Shown in pieces: positions 27,077 to 36,100 of a stretch of 64,000 nt of DNA. The position numbers and the translations under genes are program-made. Below the pieces are notes generated by a model. That model was not told where the DNA came from and did no database searches. It was given only the letters and a program-made list of their open reading frames with translations. How positions within the stretch are numbered: position 1 is the first letter of the stretch; every line of letters starts with the position of its first letter. The DNA lies in the NCBI RefSeq assembly GCF_000732615.1, contig NZ_JPGL01000025.1, forward strand, positions 61,925 to 125,924, read 5' to 3'. The stretch comes from Burkholderia paludis (lineage in GTDB: Bacteria > Pseudomonadota > Gammaproteobacteria > Burkholderiales > Burkholderiaceae).

Positions 27077-28018
27077 TCAGCCTACGCGGAAAGCGTACTC
27101 GTGACGCTCAGGCTGCACCGGATCGTTGCGGCTTTCGGACAGCGCGCCCGCATGGCGCTCGGCGATGAAGCGCTTGATGTCCGACTCCGCCCGCGCCAGC
27201 GCGGACAGGCCGGACAGCACCTCGCCTTGCGGCTTGCGCGCCGGCTCGTCGCTTGCCCCGTGGCGATCGATCCACTGGCGCGCCCAGTCGAGCGCGAACT
27301 GCTCGGCCGCCTCGGCGTCGGTGAAGCGCGGGCCGATGAGGCCCGAGCGCTCGACGCGCCGTTCGTCCTGCGAAATCTCGGCCCATGCGCGATACATCAG
27401 GTTCTGCACGGGCTGCGCGATGCCGCAGATCGAATAGCCGCGATACGCATCGACCTGCGGCTCGGCCGCGGCAAAGCTCGCCGACGACGCATGCGCATGG
27501 TGCAGCGCCATCGGCGGCGCGCCGGGCACCGCGAACGACGCCTCGGCCCGACCGGCCACCGCGTCGCCCGGGGGGGCGGCCCGCGACGCGCCCTCGCCAC
27601 GCCAAACGTTTGCGTGCGCGACCGGCAGTTGCCACGACTCGGGGTTCTGCCAGAACACGCCGCGCAGCCGATCGTTGTCGGGCGCGGGCTCCGCGCGGCG
27701 CGCGGGGACGACCGGCAACGGCGGCGGCGGGACATACGCGAACGTGCGCCCGCTGAACCGGGTCAGCACATCGATCATCTGCAGCAACGTGCCGCTCGCA
27801 AGCCAGTCCTCGTAACGGCGTCGGCACGTCGGCCCGGACGGATAGCGTCCGGGCAGCTTCGACCAGGCTTCCCCGGTCGTCAGGATCCAGAGCACCGCAT
27901 TGGCAACGACGCGCGGTTCGGCACGCGGTCGCCCGCGACGGTTCAACCGGATGGGTTCATCGGCGATCAGCGTTGAAAGACGAAACCACTCTTCATCGTT
28001 AAGCTCATCGAAGAACAT
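27077..28018 (-). CDS. Transposase-derived protein: DUF4096 DNA-binding domain with non-transposase C-terminus
   Basis: The first 90 or so of 313 residues match the N-terminal domain of IS5-type transposases (DUF4096): LNDEEWFRLSTLIADEP, RRGRPRAEPRVVANAVLWIL, then TTGEAWSKLPGRY. The DDE catalytic domain is absent. Instead there is a Pro/Ala-rich linker and a distinct C-terminal domain (about 200-300) with YRGYSICGIAQPVQNLMYRAW and FTDAEAAEQFALDWARQW. I see no terminal inverted repeats, so this looks like a resident protein, perhaps a DNA-binding regulator. The ATG at 28018 follows GGAGAG. Function unknown. Confidence 0.75.
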   Translation of the reverse strand: MFFDELNDEEWFRLSTLIADEPIRLNRRGRPRAEPRVVANAVLWILTTGEAWSKLPGRYPSGPTCRRRYEDWLASGTLLQMIDVLTRFSGRTFAYVPPPPLPVVPARRAEPAPDNDRLRGVFWQNPESWQLPVAHANVWRGEGASRAAPPGDAVAGRAEASFAVPGAPPMALHHAHASSASFAAAEPQVDAYRGYSICGIAQPVQNLMYRAWAEISQDERRVERSGLIGPRFTDAEAAEQFALDWARQWIDRHGASDEPARKPQGEVLSGLSALARAESDIKRFIAERHAGALSESRNDPVQPERHEYAFRVG

Positions 28019-28723
28019 AGTAGATCTCTCCACACAGCCAGGCCGGGGCTGCGATTGGCGGCGCCGTCGCGACGTGTCGCGTCGCATGGCGGCCAGGTTG
28101 CACATTATGGTTATCCCGTGTCGTGCATGCCGATGCGACACCGCACGTTCACGGTGCCGCCATTCCCGGCAATGACGCACAAATCACGTGTCTCACTCCA
28201 ATGCGGGAATTTTTGTGCACAAAGCATACCATCCCCATGGCTTATCTCAATATGACAACGACTTAATGTTACGTGCTGAAACAACCTGTCATGGGCAGGC
28301 AATCCATTTACGCATGAATTTTTTTGCGAGATCGTTATGCCCGCAGCTGGAAAGGCCCGTCTGGCGGGGCTCCAGGGCGCATCGCAAGGCCGCTGCAATG
28401 GCTGTTTTTCGGCCTTTTACACCCACCGCCGGCAACAATCCAAGGCATTGCCGACCGGCATCGGTAAATCAGGGGAATATTCGTAACAGGACATTCACGA
28501 ATCGGTAAATCATTCGAATTCCACACGATTTAATTATCCCTGCACACAATCTCTTTATTGTTTCTCTGCGGGTGATGAAAGGACAGTGACGCGCGATGCA
28601 CATTTTTCGCCGCAAGCAAACTCGCGACGCCGGCGACATCTATCGCGCCGCAAGCGTGCGGACATCCTGTTTAGGGTCAGAACAGAAAAGCGACAGCCGC
28701 GCACGGGACGCGCGGCGCCCGCG
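28019..28723. other. AT-rich intergenic region upstream of the transposase-derived gene
   Basis: This 705-bp stretch is markedly lower in GC than its neighbours, especially 28190-28620, and has no convincing gene. It contains the imperfect palindrome CCTGTCATGGGCAGG near 28288-28302 and TTGTGCACAA near 28212-28221. It probably holds the promoter of the transposase-derived gene; the low GC may mark old horizontally acquired DNA. Confidence 0.45.
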
Positions 28724-29305
28724 TCAGCGCAGGTCAGCCGCCAGCGACGTGGCCACGTCGGCCTCCACGCGCCGCGGCGGCAGCGTGTATGCCGCGTGAT
28801 CGCAGCCGATCGACAGCGCGGCCCCGCCCTTGAGCGCCGCGCGCATCGGCGCGTCGAGTTCGAAGCGCACGAAGTGCACGGCCGAGGTCTTGCTGGCGTT
28901 GTCGCGCTCGAGATCCTCGTCGGCGATCGCATGGACGCTCGCGTACCCGTCGACCTGCAGGTACACGCGGTCCTCCACACCGATCAGCCGCTCGAGCGCC
29001 GCGCGCCGCTCGATCTCGTTCTCGTACTCGATCTGCAGCGTCGCCTTCAGGTTGGTGCCGTCGGGCACGAGCGGCAGGTACGCTTCCAGCTCGCCTTCGA
29101 TGCCCGCCCGATCGAAGATCTTCTCGATGTGCAGCATCTCCTGGATCTGATAGCGGATCGTCGTCTCGTCCTCGAACAGCAAACGCAGATGGTTGCCGAG
29201 CGCCACCGCGCGGCGGCGCTTGTACGCGACGAGCCGCGCGTGTTCGGCCTTGCGGATCTGCGCATACGCTTCGAGCGTCAGCAGGGAGTCGCGGGTGAGC
29301 GTCAT
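28724..29305 (-). CDS. DUF3501 family protein
   Basis: This 193-residue soluble protein of the DUF3501 family has no known enzymatic activity. The N-terminal half is helical and charged (LTLEAYAQIRKAEHARLVAYKRRRAV), and the family block FEDETTIRYQIQEMLHIE follows. It lies 31 bp after the Fe-S oxidoreductase and close to a rubrerythrin. This three-gene set recurs in proteobacteria and suggests a shared redox or peroxide-defence role. The ATG at 29305 gives the usual family N-terminus. Confidence 0.85.
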   Translation of the reverse strand: MTLTRDSLLTLEAYAQIRKAEHARLVAYKRRRAVALGNHLRLLFEDETTIRYQIQEMLHIEKIFDRAGIEGELEAYLPLVPDGTNLKATLQIEYENEIERRAALERLIGVEDRVYLQVDGYASVHAIADEDLERDNASKTSAVHFVRFELDAPMRAALKGGAALSIGCDHAAYTLPPRRVEADVATSLAADLR

Positions 29306-29336
29306 CGGAAGTCCTCGTGGGTGGGCCGGCCGCGGC

Positions 29337-30674
29337 TCAGATGCCGTACGCGCGGCGCAGCAGCGTGAGCGGATGCGCGAGCGGCGCCGGCGACAGCCCC
29401 TGCTCGTCGATGCCCTGCACGATGTGATGGCCGGCGAGCGCGCAGTCGGACGACACCACATCCGGCTGCGGTTCGGCCATCGCCTTGAACACGGGCGCAC
29501 CGATCCGCATCGCGTCCGCATGGAACGCCTTCTTCACGCCGAACGTGCCCGCATGGCCCGAGCAGCGCTCGACGACGTGCACGCGCGTATCCGGCACGAG
29601 CGACAGCGCGTCGGCCGTCTTGCGGCCGATGTTCTGCACGCGCGCGTGACACGGCACGTGATACGACACGGTGCCGAGGCCCGTCTTGAAATCGGTCTTC
29701 AGCAGCCCGTCGCGATGCCGCGCGATCACGTATTCGAACGGATCCCAGAAGGCGTCGGCCACCGCGCGCACGGCTGCGTCGCCGGGGAACATCAGCGGCA
29801 GCTCGCTCTTGTACATCAGCACGCAGCTCGGAATCGCGCCGATCAGCGCATAGCCTTCGCGGGCATAGCGCTCGAGCACGGGCAGGTTCCGGTCCTTCTT
29901 CGCGGCGACGCCCGCCAGGTTGCCCTGCTCGAGCAGCGGCATCCCGCAGCACGCTTCGCGCGCGACGAGTTCGTACGGGATCTCGTTGTGCGCGAGGATT
30001 GCCAGCAGGTCGTGGCCGATGCCCGGCTCGTTGAAATTCACGTAGCACGTCGCGTAGATCGCGACCTTGCCGGGCGTGCGCTCGCCGTCGCGCACGGGCA
30101 CGCCGTCCGAGGGCTTCGCCGTGCGCCGGAACTTGCGCGTCGCGAATTCCGGCAGCCATGCGTCGCGGTCGACGCCGAGCGCCGCCTCGAGCGCATGACG
30201 CGCGGGCGGCGTGCGGTTCACCGCGTTGACCGTCTGCGTGACGACCGGAATGCCGGCCAGGTGGCCAAGCGCATCGGTGTTCGACAGCACCTTGTCGCGC
30301 AGCGTCGCTTCGCCCCGCCGGTAGCGCGCGGCCTTGCCGCGCAGCATCAGGTGCGGGAAGTCGACGTTCCATGCGTGCGGCGGCACGTACGGGCATTTCG
30401 TCATGTAGCAGAGGTCGCACAGGTAGCACTGGTCGACGACCTTGCCGAACGCCGCCTTCGGCACTTCCTCGATATCGCCCGCCGGCGTGTCGTCGACCAG
30501 ATCGAACAACGCCGGAAACGCGCCGCACAGCGACACGCAGCGCCGGCATCCGGCGCAGATGTCGAACACGCGCGTCATCTCCGCGTCGATCGCGGCCGGG
30601 TCGTAGAACGTTTCGGACTGCCAGTCGAGCGGATGCCGGGTCGGGGCTTCGAGACTGCCTTCCTTGTGGGGCAT
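29337..30674 (-). CDS. GlpC/HdrD-like Fe-S oxidoreductase
   Basis: This 445-residue cytoplasmic electron-transfer protein has two N-terminal iron-sulfur binding clusters: CAGCRRCVSLC near residue 40 and CYLCDLCYMTKCPY near residue 85. Two C-terminal cysteine-rich CCG-type domains (EACCGMPLLEQGNL and VERCSGHAGTFG) bind Fe-S or thiol centres. Such proteins link quinones or flavins to a partner; here the partner is probably the rubrerythrin encoded just upstream. The ATG at 30674 follows GGAGCG; the upstream in-frame ATG at 30722 would add a basic leader. Confidence 0.87.
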   Translation of the reverse strand: MPHKEGSLEAPTRHPLDWQSETFYDPAAIDAEMTRVFDICAGCRRCVSLCGAFPALFDLVDDTPAGDIEEVPKAAFGKVVDQCYLCDLCYMTKCPYVPPHAWNVDFPHLMLRGKAARYRRGEATLRDKVLSNTDALGHLAGIPVVTQTVNAVNRTPPARHALEAALGVDRDAWLPEFATRKFRRTAKPSDGVPVRDGERTPGKVAIYATCYVNFNEPGIGHDLLAILAHNEIPYELVAREACCGMPLLEQGNLAGVAAKKDRNLPVLERYAREGYALIGAIPSCVLMYKSELPLMFPGDAAVRAVADAFWDPFEYVIARHRDGLLKTDFKTGLGTVSYHVPCHARVQNIGRKTADALSLVPDTRVHVVERCSGHAGTFGVKKAFHADAMRIGAPVFKAMAEPQPDVVSSDCALAGHHIVQGIDEQGLSPAPLAHPLTLLRRAYGI

Positions 30675-30794
30675 GGAACGCTCCAGCGTGGCGCGCGTGC
30701 GCGCCGGCGCCGCCCGCGCCAAGCAGGCGGCGATGAACGAACAGCCGGCCGCTTGCCGGTCGCGCGGCCATGCCGCGCGGCCCGCGGCGGCCCG

Positions 30795-31217
30795 TCAGTC
30801 GACGAGACTGTCCAGCGCCTTCGTATAGCGGTTCGCGTGGCTGCGTTCGGCCTTCGCGAGCGTCTCGAACCAGTTCGCGATCTCGTCGAAGCCTTCGTCG
30901 CGCGCCGTCTTCGCCATGCCCGGATACATGTCGGTGTATTCGTGCGTTTCGCCGGCGATCGCCGCTTCGAGATTCAGCCGCGACGAACCGAACGGCAAAC
31001 CCGTGGCCGGATCGCCGACGGCTTCCAGGTATTCGAGATGGCCGTGCGCATGGCCGGTTTCGCCTTCGGCGGTCGAGCGGAACAGCGCGGCGACGTCGTT
31101 CTGGCCTTCGACGTCGGCCTTCGACGCGAAATACAGATAGCGCCGGTTCGCCTGCGATTCACCCGCGAATGCCGCCTTCAGGTTCTCTTCGGTCCTGCTG
31201 CCCTTGAGTTGAGCCAT
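30795..31217 (-). CDS. rbr: Rubrerythrin (ferritin-like domain only)
   Basis: This 140-residue diiron protein should reduce hydrogen peroxide in the cytoplasm. The ligand helices are complete: [47 protein letters not shown] and [13 protein letters not shown]. The C-terminal rubredoxin domain of classical rubrerythrins is missing, so electrons must come from another protein, plausibly the adjacent Fe-S oxidoreductase. GGAGGCGC precedes the ATG at 31217. An OxyR-like half-site array lies about 130 bp upstream. Confidence 0.9.
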   Translation of the reverse strand: MAQLKGSRTEENLKAAFAGESQANRRYLYFASKADVEGQNDVAALFRSTAEGETGHAHGHLEYLEAVGDPATGLPFGSSRLNLEAAIAGETHEYTDMYPGMAKTARDEGFDEIANWFETLAKAERSHANRYTKALDSLVD

Positions 31218-31345
31218 TTGCGCCTCCGTGCAGGTCGGCACGGCCGCGTACGAGGCCGGGCCGATCAGGTATGTGGGGAGCGATGCGCACGCCGGGCGGC
31301 GCGCGTCGCGCTTTTCAATCTAGGCGCTCGCGTTCGCATCCCCCA

Positions 31346-31371
31346 ATAGGCTTTTTCAATCCGGGCGATAG
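31346..31371. promoter_or_regulatory. OxyR-like half-site array upstream of rubrerythrin
   Basis: ATAG (31346-31349), CAAT (31357-31360) and ATAG (31368-31371) are each separated by exactly 7 bp. This resembles the OxyR pattern ATAG-N7-CTAT-N7-ATAG with one mismatch in the middle half-site and no fourth half-site. The position suits peroxide control of rubrerythrin. Binding is inferred. Confidence 0.35.
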
Positions 31372-31481
31372 TGCTGGCGCGTGGCGCGGCGCCCGCGGCC
31401 GGGAGCGTGCGGCGTGCAATGCGGCGTGCGATGCGACCTGCTCGCGCGGGCTGCGCGCGTTGCGTATCCGTCATGCATTCG

Positions 31482-32750
31482 TCACGCATCCGTCGCGCGC
31501 CCGAGCAGCAATTCGCGTTCGCGCGCATTGCGCGTCAGCTCCGCCGCACGGCGGAATTCGGCTCTCGCCTCGTCGGCGCGGCCGAGCTTCGCCAGCAGGT
31601 CGCCGCGCACGCTCGGCAGCCAGTGATAGCGCGCGAGCGCGGGATCGTCGCGCAGCGCGTCGACGAGTTCGAGCGCCGCGGCCGGCCCGAACGCCATGCC
31701 CACCGCCACCGCGCGATTCAGCTCGACGACCGGCGACGGCGCGACTTCGGCGAGCGCGTCATACAGCGCGACGATCTGCGCCCAGTCGGTGTCCGCCGCC
31801 TGCCGCGCACGCGCATGGCAGGCGGCCAGCGCGGCCTGCAGCGCGTACGGCCCGCGCACGCCGCCGAGCGTCGTCGCGTGTTCGAGCGCCGCGAGGCCGC
31901 GCCGGATCAGCAGCGGATCCCAGCGGCTGCGATCCTGATCGAGCAGCAGCACGGGCCGGCCCTGCGCGTCGGTGCGCGCATGCATGCGCGACGCCTGCAG
32001 CTCCATCAGCGCGACGAGCCCGAACACCTCGCTCTCGTCCGGCGCGAGCCCGGCCAGCACGCGGCCGAGCCGCAGCGCCTCGTCGCACAGCGCCGGACGC
32101 GTCCAGTCGTCGCCGGCGGTCGCCGCGTGGCCCTCGTTGAACACCAGGTAGATCACTTCGAGCACCGACGCGAGCCGCGCGGGCCGCGCATCGGCGGCCG
32201 GCACCTCGAACGGCACGTGCGCCGCCGAAAGCGTGCGCTTCGCGCGCACGATCCGCTGCGCGATCGTCGCCTCGGGTGTCAGGAACGCGCGCGCGATCTC
32301 GGCCGTCGTCAGCCCGCCGAGCAGCCGCAGGGTGAGCGCGACGCGCGCATCGGTCGACAGCACCGGGTGGCAAGACGTGAAGATCAGCCGCAGCAGGTCG
32401 TCGCCGATGTCGTCGTCGCGCGCATCGGCAAGCGCGTCGGCGATGTCGGGAACGACGTGCGCATCAAGCGCGTCCATCTCGCGGCCGAGCTGGTCGCGCT
32501 TCGCGGCATGGAGCGACTCCTGCCGGACCCGGTCGAGCGCACGCCGCTTCACGGCCGTCATCAGCCATGCGGCCGGGTTGTCGGGCACGCCGTCGACGGG
32601 CCAGTGCTCGAGCGCCGCGACGAGCGTGTCCTGCGCGAGTTCCTCGGCCACGCCGACGTCGCGCACCACGCGCGCGGCACGCGCGATGATCTTCGGCGCC
32701 TCGATCCGCCACACCGCCTCGATCGCACGATGCGTCGCCTCACGCGTCAC
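31482..32750 (-). CDS. ECF42-type RNA polymerase sigma factor (SigJ/DUF6596 type)
   Basis: This 422-residue protein directs RNA polymerase to a small regulon. Sigma region 2 lies in the first 90 residues (IARAARVVRDVGVAEELAQDT), region 4 at about 110-170 (LTLRLLGGLTTAEIARAFL). A long C-terminal helical, TPR-like extension (about 180-422) is the hallmark of group ECF42, where it replaces an anti-sigma factor in control. It lies behind two DGPF proteins and a VOC protein on the same strand, the classical ECF42 neighbourhood. The GTG start at 32750 overlaps the preceding stop (GTGA). Confidence 0.9.
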   Translation of the reverse strand: MTREATHRAIEAVWRIEAPKIIARAARVVRDVGVAEELAQDTLVAALEHWPVDGVPDNPAAWLMTAVKRRALDRVRQESLHAAKRDQLGREMDALDAHVVPDIADALADARDDDIGDDLLRLIFTSCHPVLSTDARVALTLRLLGGLTTAEIARAFLTPEATIAQRIVRAKRTLSAAHVPFEVPAADARPARLASVLEVIYLVFNEGHAATAGDDWTRPALCDEALRLGRVLAGLAPDESEVFGLVALMELQASRMHARTDAQGRPVLLLDQDRSRWDPLLIRRGLAALEHATTLGGVRGPYALQAALAACHARARQAADTDWAQIVALYDALAEVAPSPVVELNRAVAVGMAFGPAAALELVDALRDDPALARYHWLPSVRGDLLAKLGRADEARAEFRRAAELTRNARERELLLGRATDA

Positions 32751-33163
32751 GACGCGTGCCCCGGGGCCGGCGCATCCTGCGCCACGTACATCAGCTCCCA
32801 CGCGTGGCCGTCCGGATCGGCGAACCCGTGACCGTACATGCCCGGATATTCCATCGGCGGACGCGGCGCGGTGCCGCCGGCCGCGCGCGCCTTCGCGACG
32901 ACCGCGTCGACTTCGGCGGGGCTTTCGCACGACAGGCACGACAGCACCTGCACGTGCGTTGCCGGATCGACGACGGTGCGGTCGGTAAAGGTCTGGAAAA
33001 ACGGCCGCACGAGCAGCATCGCGAAAATCGTGTCGCTGATCCTGAGGCAGGCGGCCTGGTCGTTGGTATAGGCCGGCACGACCTCGAAGCCGAGCGCCTG
33101 GTAGAACGTCTTCGCGCGCGGCAGGTCGGCCACGGGCAGGTTGATGAAAACCATCTTGTGCAT
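32747..33163 (-). CDS. VOC (glyoxalase/bleomycin-resistance) family protein
   Basis: This 138-residue protein has the vicinal-oxygen-chelate fold with paired beta-alpha-beta-beta-beta units: INLPVADLPRAKTFYQALGF at the start and GFADPDGHAWELMYV at the end. Family members bind metal and act on varied small molecules; the substrate is unknown. It is coupled to the sigma factor gene downstream (GTGA overlap) and follows a DGPF gene by 31 bp. GGAGCA precedes the ATG at 33163. Confidence 0.88.
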   Translation of the reverse strand: MHKMVFINLPVADLPRAKTFYQALGFEVVPAYTNDQAACLRISDTIFAMLLVRPFFQTFTDRTVVDPATHVQVLSCLSCESPAEVDAVVAKARAAGGTAPRPPMEYPGMYGHGFADPDGHAWELMYVAQDAPAPGHAS

Positions 33164-33194
33164 GGGTTGCTCCGGTGCGGATTGAATCAGGCGA

Positions 33195-33617
33195 TCAGGC
33201 GGCGTGGCCGCGGCCGACATGGAGTTCGCGGAACCGCTCGACCGCGTCGCTCGGCGTGAGGTCGTCGAGTTCGAACAGCGGCCGCACCTCGATCTCGCAG
33301 TCCATACCGGCGCCGAACGGTGCGGGGAAGCGGCGCGTCCATTCGAGCGCCTCGTCGCGCGAACGCACCTGGATCAGCGTATAGCCCGCGATCAGTTCCT
33401 TCGTTTCGGCGAACGGGCCGTCGACCACCGTGCCCTTGCCGCCCGCGTAGCACACACGCCAGCCGCATGCGCTCGGCTTCAGCCCGTTCGCGTCGAGCAG
33501 CACGCCGGCCCGCGCCAGCTCCTCGTGATAGACGGTCATGGCCTCGACCAGCCGGTTGTCCGGCAACGCGTCGGACTCGCTGACGGCATTGGCCCGGATC
33601 ATGATCATGAATCGCAT
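33195..33617 (-). CDS. YCII/DGPF-domain protein
   Basis: This 140-residue ferredoxin-like-fold protein carries the signature VVDGPFAETKELIAGY. DGPF proteins are encoded with ECF42 sigma factors and are probably their regulatory targets or partners; the activity is unknown. It is followed closely by the VOC and sigma genes on the same strand. The N-terminus MRFMIMIRANA is typical. Confidence 0.87.
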   Translation of the reverse strand: MRFMIMIRANAVSESDALPDNRLVEAMTVYHEELARAGVLLDANGLKPSACGWRVCYAGGKGTVVDGPFAETKELIAGYTLIQVRSRDEALEWTRRFPAPFGAGMDCEIEVRPLFELDDLTPSDAVERFRELHVGRGHAA

Positions 33618-33741
33618 CGTGCACTCCTTGTCGTGGGTGAAAAGCGGCGGCCCTCATCGGCGCCTCACCCGCACGACGGGCGGCGTCCGGCCGGATCGAC
33701 ACGTTCCGTGACAAATCAGGGTAAATACGGGGGTGCGCCGG

Positions 33742-34095
33742 TCACAGGAAGCACGGGCCGACCGCGCGCACCTCGACCGTGCACCATTGCGCGGCCGGGC
33801 ACTGGCGCGCGATCTCGATCGCTTCCTCGCGCGTGTCGACGTCGACGAGGAAGAAGCCGCCGACCATCTCCTTCGCCTCCGCGAACGGGCCGTCGAGCAG
33901 GCGCGTCTCGCCGTCGCGCACCTGCACGCGCGTGCCACGCTCGGCGCGCTCCAGCGACTCGACGCCGCGCAGCACGCCGCGCGCCTTCAGCGTCTCGGCG
34001 AAATCGACCATCCGCGCGTACAGCGCCTGACCTTCGTCGAGCGTGCGCTCGGCGCGCTGGTCGGTCGGTTCGACAATCAACAGCATGTAGGACAT
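33742..34095 (-). CDS. YCII/DGPF-domain protein, first gene of ECF42 operon
   Basis: This 117-residue paralogue of the next gene has MSYMLLIVEPTDQR at the start and LLDGPFAEAKEMVGGF as the signature. The ATG at 34095 follows CAGGAG; the open upstream frame is not protein-like. It appears to open a four-gene unit (DGPF, DGPF, VOC, sigma). Its promoter should lie in the 202-bp gap facing the secreted nuclease gene. Confidence 0.86.
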   Translation of the reverse strand: MSYMLLIVEPTDQRAERTLDEGQALYARMVDFAETLKARGVLRGVESLERAERGTRVQVRDGETRLLDGPFAEAKEMVGGFFLVDVDTREEAIEIARQCPAAQWCTVEVRAVGPCFL

Positions 34096-34297
34096 GGAGC
34101 TCTCCTGTGGGAACGGGGTGCGGCAGCGCTCGCCATGCGATCGGGATGCGCCGCCCGATGCAAAAGCGTAGCAGCCGCCGTGCGACCTGCCTGCCTGGCC
34201 GAACGGAACTGGCCGGATGGCCAATTCGGCCGCTTCCTGACATTTTGCCGTCAAGATGCCTGCCGAACCGCCGGATTTTCTTCATCAGGAGCCCTCC

Positions 34298-36100
34298 ATG
34301 TCACGCCTGCTTCCGCCGCTTGTCGTCGCCCTCCTCGTCTCGGCCGCCGCCCGGCCGGCCGCTGCCGCGCTGCCGGTCAGCGCCGGCTGCGGCGGCGCGA
34401 CCACGCCTGTCGTCGAGCTACGCACCGCCGGCGGCCCGTCGCCGCTGGCCGGGCACACGACGTCGATCGAAGCGGTCGTCACCGCGACGTTCGGCGGCGC
34501 GGACGGCCTGGGCGGCTTCTTCGTCCAGCAGGCCGATGCGCAACGGCGCCATCGGCCGGGCATCCCGGAAGGCGTGTTCGTCTACGCGCCGAACGCACGC
34601 GCGCAAGCCGGCGACCTCGTGCATCTCACGGGCCGCGTCGACGAGCGATACGGCCGGACGCAGTTCACGCTGTCGGGCAACGTGACCGTGTGCGCGCACG
34701 GGCAGTCGGTCACGCCGGCCACGCTCACGCTGCCGGTCGCCACGCCCGCCGTGCTGGCCGCGCACGAAGGCATGCGGGTGCGCCTGCCGCAAACGCTGTC
34801 GGTCAGCGATACCCACGCACTCGGCCGCTACGGCAACCTCGTCCTCAGCAATGGCCGGCTGCGCATGCCGACCCAGGTCGCGCCGCCGGCCGAAGCCGCC
34901 GCGCTCGCGGCGGCCAACGCGCGCAACCGCATCGTGCTCGACGACGGCTCGGGCCGCCGCGACCCCGCAACCGTGCGCTATCCGCCGCCCGCCCTGAGCG
35001 CCGCCAACACGCTGCGCGCGGGCTACACGGTACGCGGCGTCGAAGGCGTGCTCGAGTGGCGCCACGGCGAATGGCGGCTGCAACCGGTTGCCGGCGCCGC
35101 GCCGGTGTTCGATGCCGCCGCGAATCCGCGTACCGGTGCGCCGCCCCGGCATCCGGATGCCGACCTGCGCATCGTGTCGTTCAACGTATTCAACTATTTC
35201 AACGGCGACGGCCACGGCGGCGGATTCGACGCGCCGGCCGACCGTGGCGCGAAAACGCCCGCCGCGTTCGCCCGGCAGGAGGCGAAGATCGTCGCGGCCT
35301 TGCGCGCGCTGCGCGCCGACGTGATCGGGCTGATGGAAATCGCCAACAACGGCTACGACGACGCGAGCGCCGTACGGCGTCTCGCCGCGCAGCTCGGCGA
35401 CGGCTGGCGCGCGGTCGAGCCAGCCGCCGCGCGGCTCGGCCGCGATACGATCGCGGTCGCGCTGCTGTACGACAGCCGCGCTGTCGAGCCGGTCGGGCGC
35501 GCCGCCACCGTCGCGCTCGGCGGCCGGCACCGCCCGCCGCTCGCGCAGACATTCCGGCGCATCGGCGGCACGCGCGCGCTCACGGTTGCGGTCAATCACC
35601 TGAAGTCGAAGAACTGCCCGAACGCGACCGGCGCCGAGCGCGACCAGTCGGACGGCCAGGGCTGCTGGAACGCGGCGCGCACGCGGGCCGCCGCGCGCGT
35701 CGCCGACTGGCTCGCCACTTCGCCGACCGGCGCGGCGGCCGACGGCGTGCTGCTGATCGGCGACCTGAACAGTTATGCGAAAGAGGACCCGCTTCGCGCG
35801 CTCGAATCGCGCGGCTACACGAACCTCGTCGCGCGCTTCGTCGGCGATGCTGCGTACAGCTACGTATTTCGCGGCGAAGCGGGCAGCCTCGACCACGCGC
35901 TCGCCACCCCGGCGCTCGCCGCGCGCGTGAAGGCCGCGCACATCTGGCACATCAACGCCGACGAGCCGGCCGCGCTGCAACCCGTGCCCGACTACCGGAC
36001 GCCCGCGCTGCGGGCAGCGTACTACGCTCCCGATGCATACCGCTCGTCGGACCACGACCCCGTCGTCGTCGACGTCGCGCTTGACGACGGCGCCCGGTGA
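34298..36100 (+). CDS. Secreted ExeM/NucH-like nuclease (endonuclease/exonuclease/phosphatase family)
   Basis: This 600-residue exported enzyme is probably an extracellular DNase. Residues 1-23 are a signal peptide. An OB-like N-terminal domain (about 30-170) precedes an EEP catalytic domain from about residue 290, with SFNVFNYF, LMEIANNGY, VNHLKSKNCP, GDLNSYAKEDP and the terminal SSDHDPVVVDV, which supply metal and catalytic residues. Related extracellular nucleases degrade eDNA in biofilms. The ATG at 34298 follows CAGGAG. It stands alone, divergent from the ECF42 operon. Confidence 0.9.
   Translation: MSRLLPPLVVALLVSAAARPAAAALPVSAGCGGATTPVVELRTAGGPSPLAGHTTSIEAVVTATFGGADGLGGFFVQQADAQRRHRPGIPEGVFVYAPNARAQAGDLVHLTGRVDERYGRTQFTLSGNVTVCAHGQSVTPATLTLPVATPAVLAAHEGMRVRLPQTLSVSDTHALGRYGNLVLSNGRLRMPTQVAPPAEAAALAAANARNRIVLDDGSGRRDPATVRYPPPALSAANTLRAGYTVRGVEGVLEWRHGEWRLQPVAGAAPVFDAAANPRTGAPPRHPDADLRIVSFNVFNYFNGDGHGGGFDAPADRGAKTPAAFARQEAKIVAALRALRADVIGLMEIANNGYDDASAVRRLAAQLGDGWRAVEPAAARLGRDTIAVALLYDSRAVEPVGRAATVALGGRHRPPLAQTFRRIGGTRALTVAVNHLKSKNCPNATGAERDQSDGQGCWNAARTRAAARVADWLATSPTGAAADGVLLIGDLNSYAKEDPLRALESRGYTNLVARFVGDAAYSYVFRGEAGSLDHALATPALAARVKAAHIWHINADEPAALQPVPDYRTPALRAAYYAPDAYRSSDHDPVVVDVALDDGAR

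Noticed and set aside
27077..28018. A mobile insertion sequence at this locus
   Set aside because: The gene lacks the DDE catalytic domain, and no terminal inverted repeats or target duplications are visible.
28288..28302. CCTGTCATGGGCAGG as a possible LuxR-type (CepR) box
   Set aside because: The half-sites are too close compared with the usual CTG-N10-CAG spacing, so I list it only as an imperfect palindrome.
28596..28799. 67-codon plus-strand ORF starting MHIFRRKQTRD
   Set aside because: No ribosome binding site, charged low-complexity translation, and it runs into the antisense of the DUF3501 gene.
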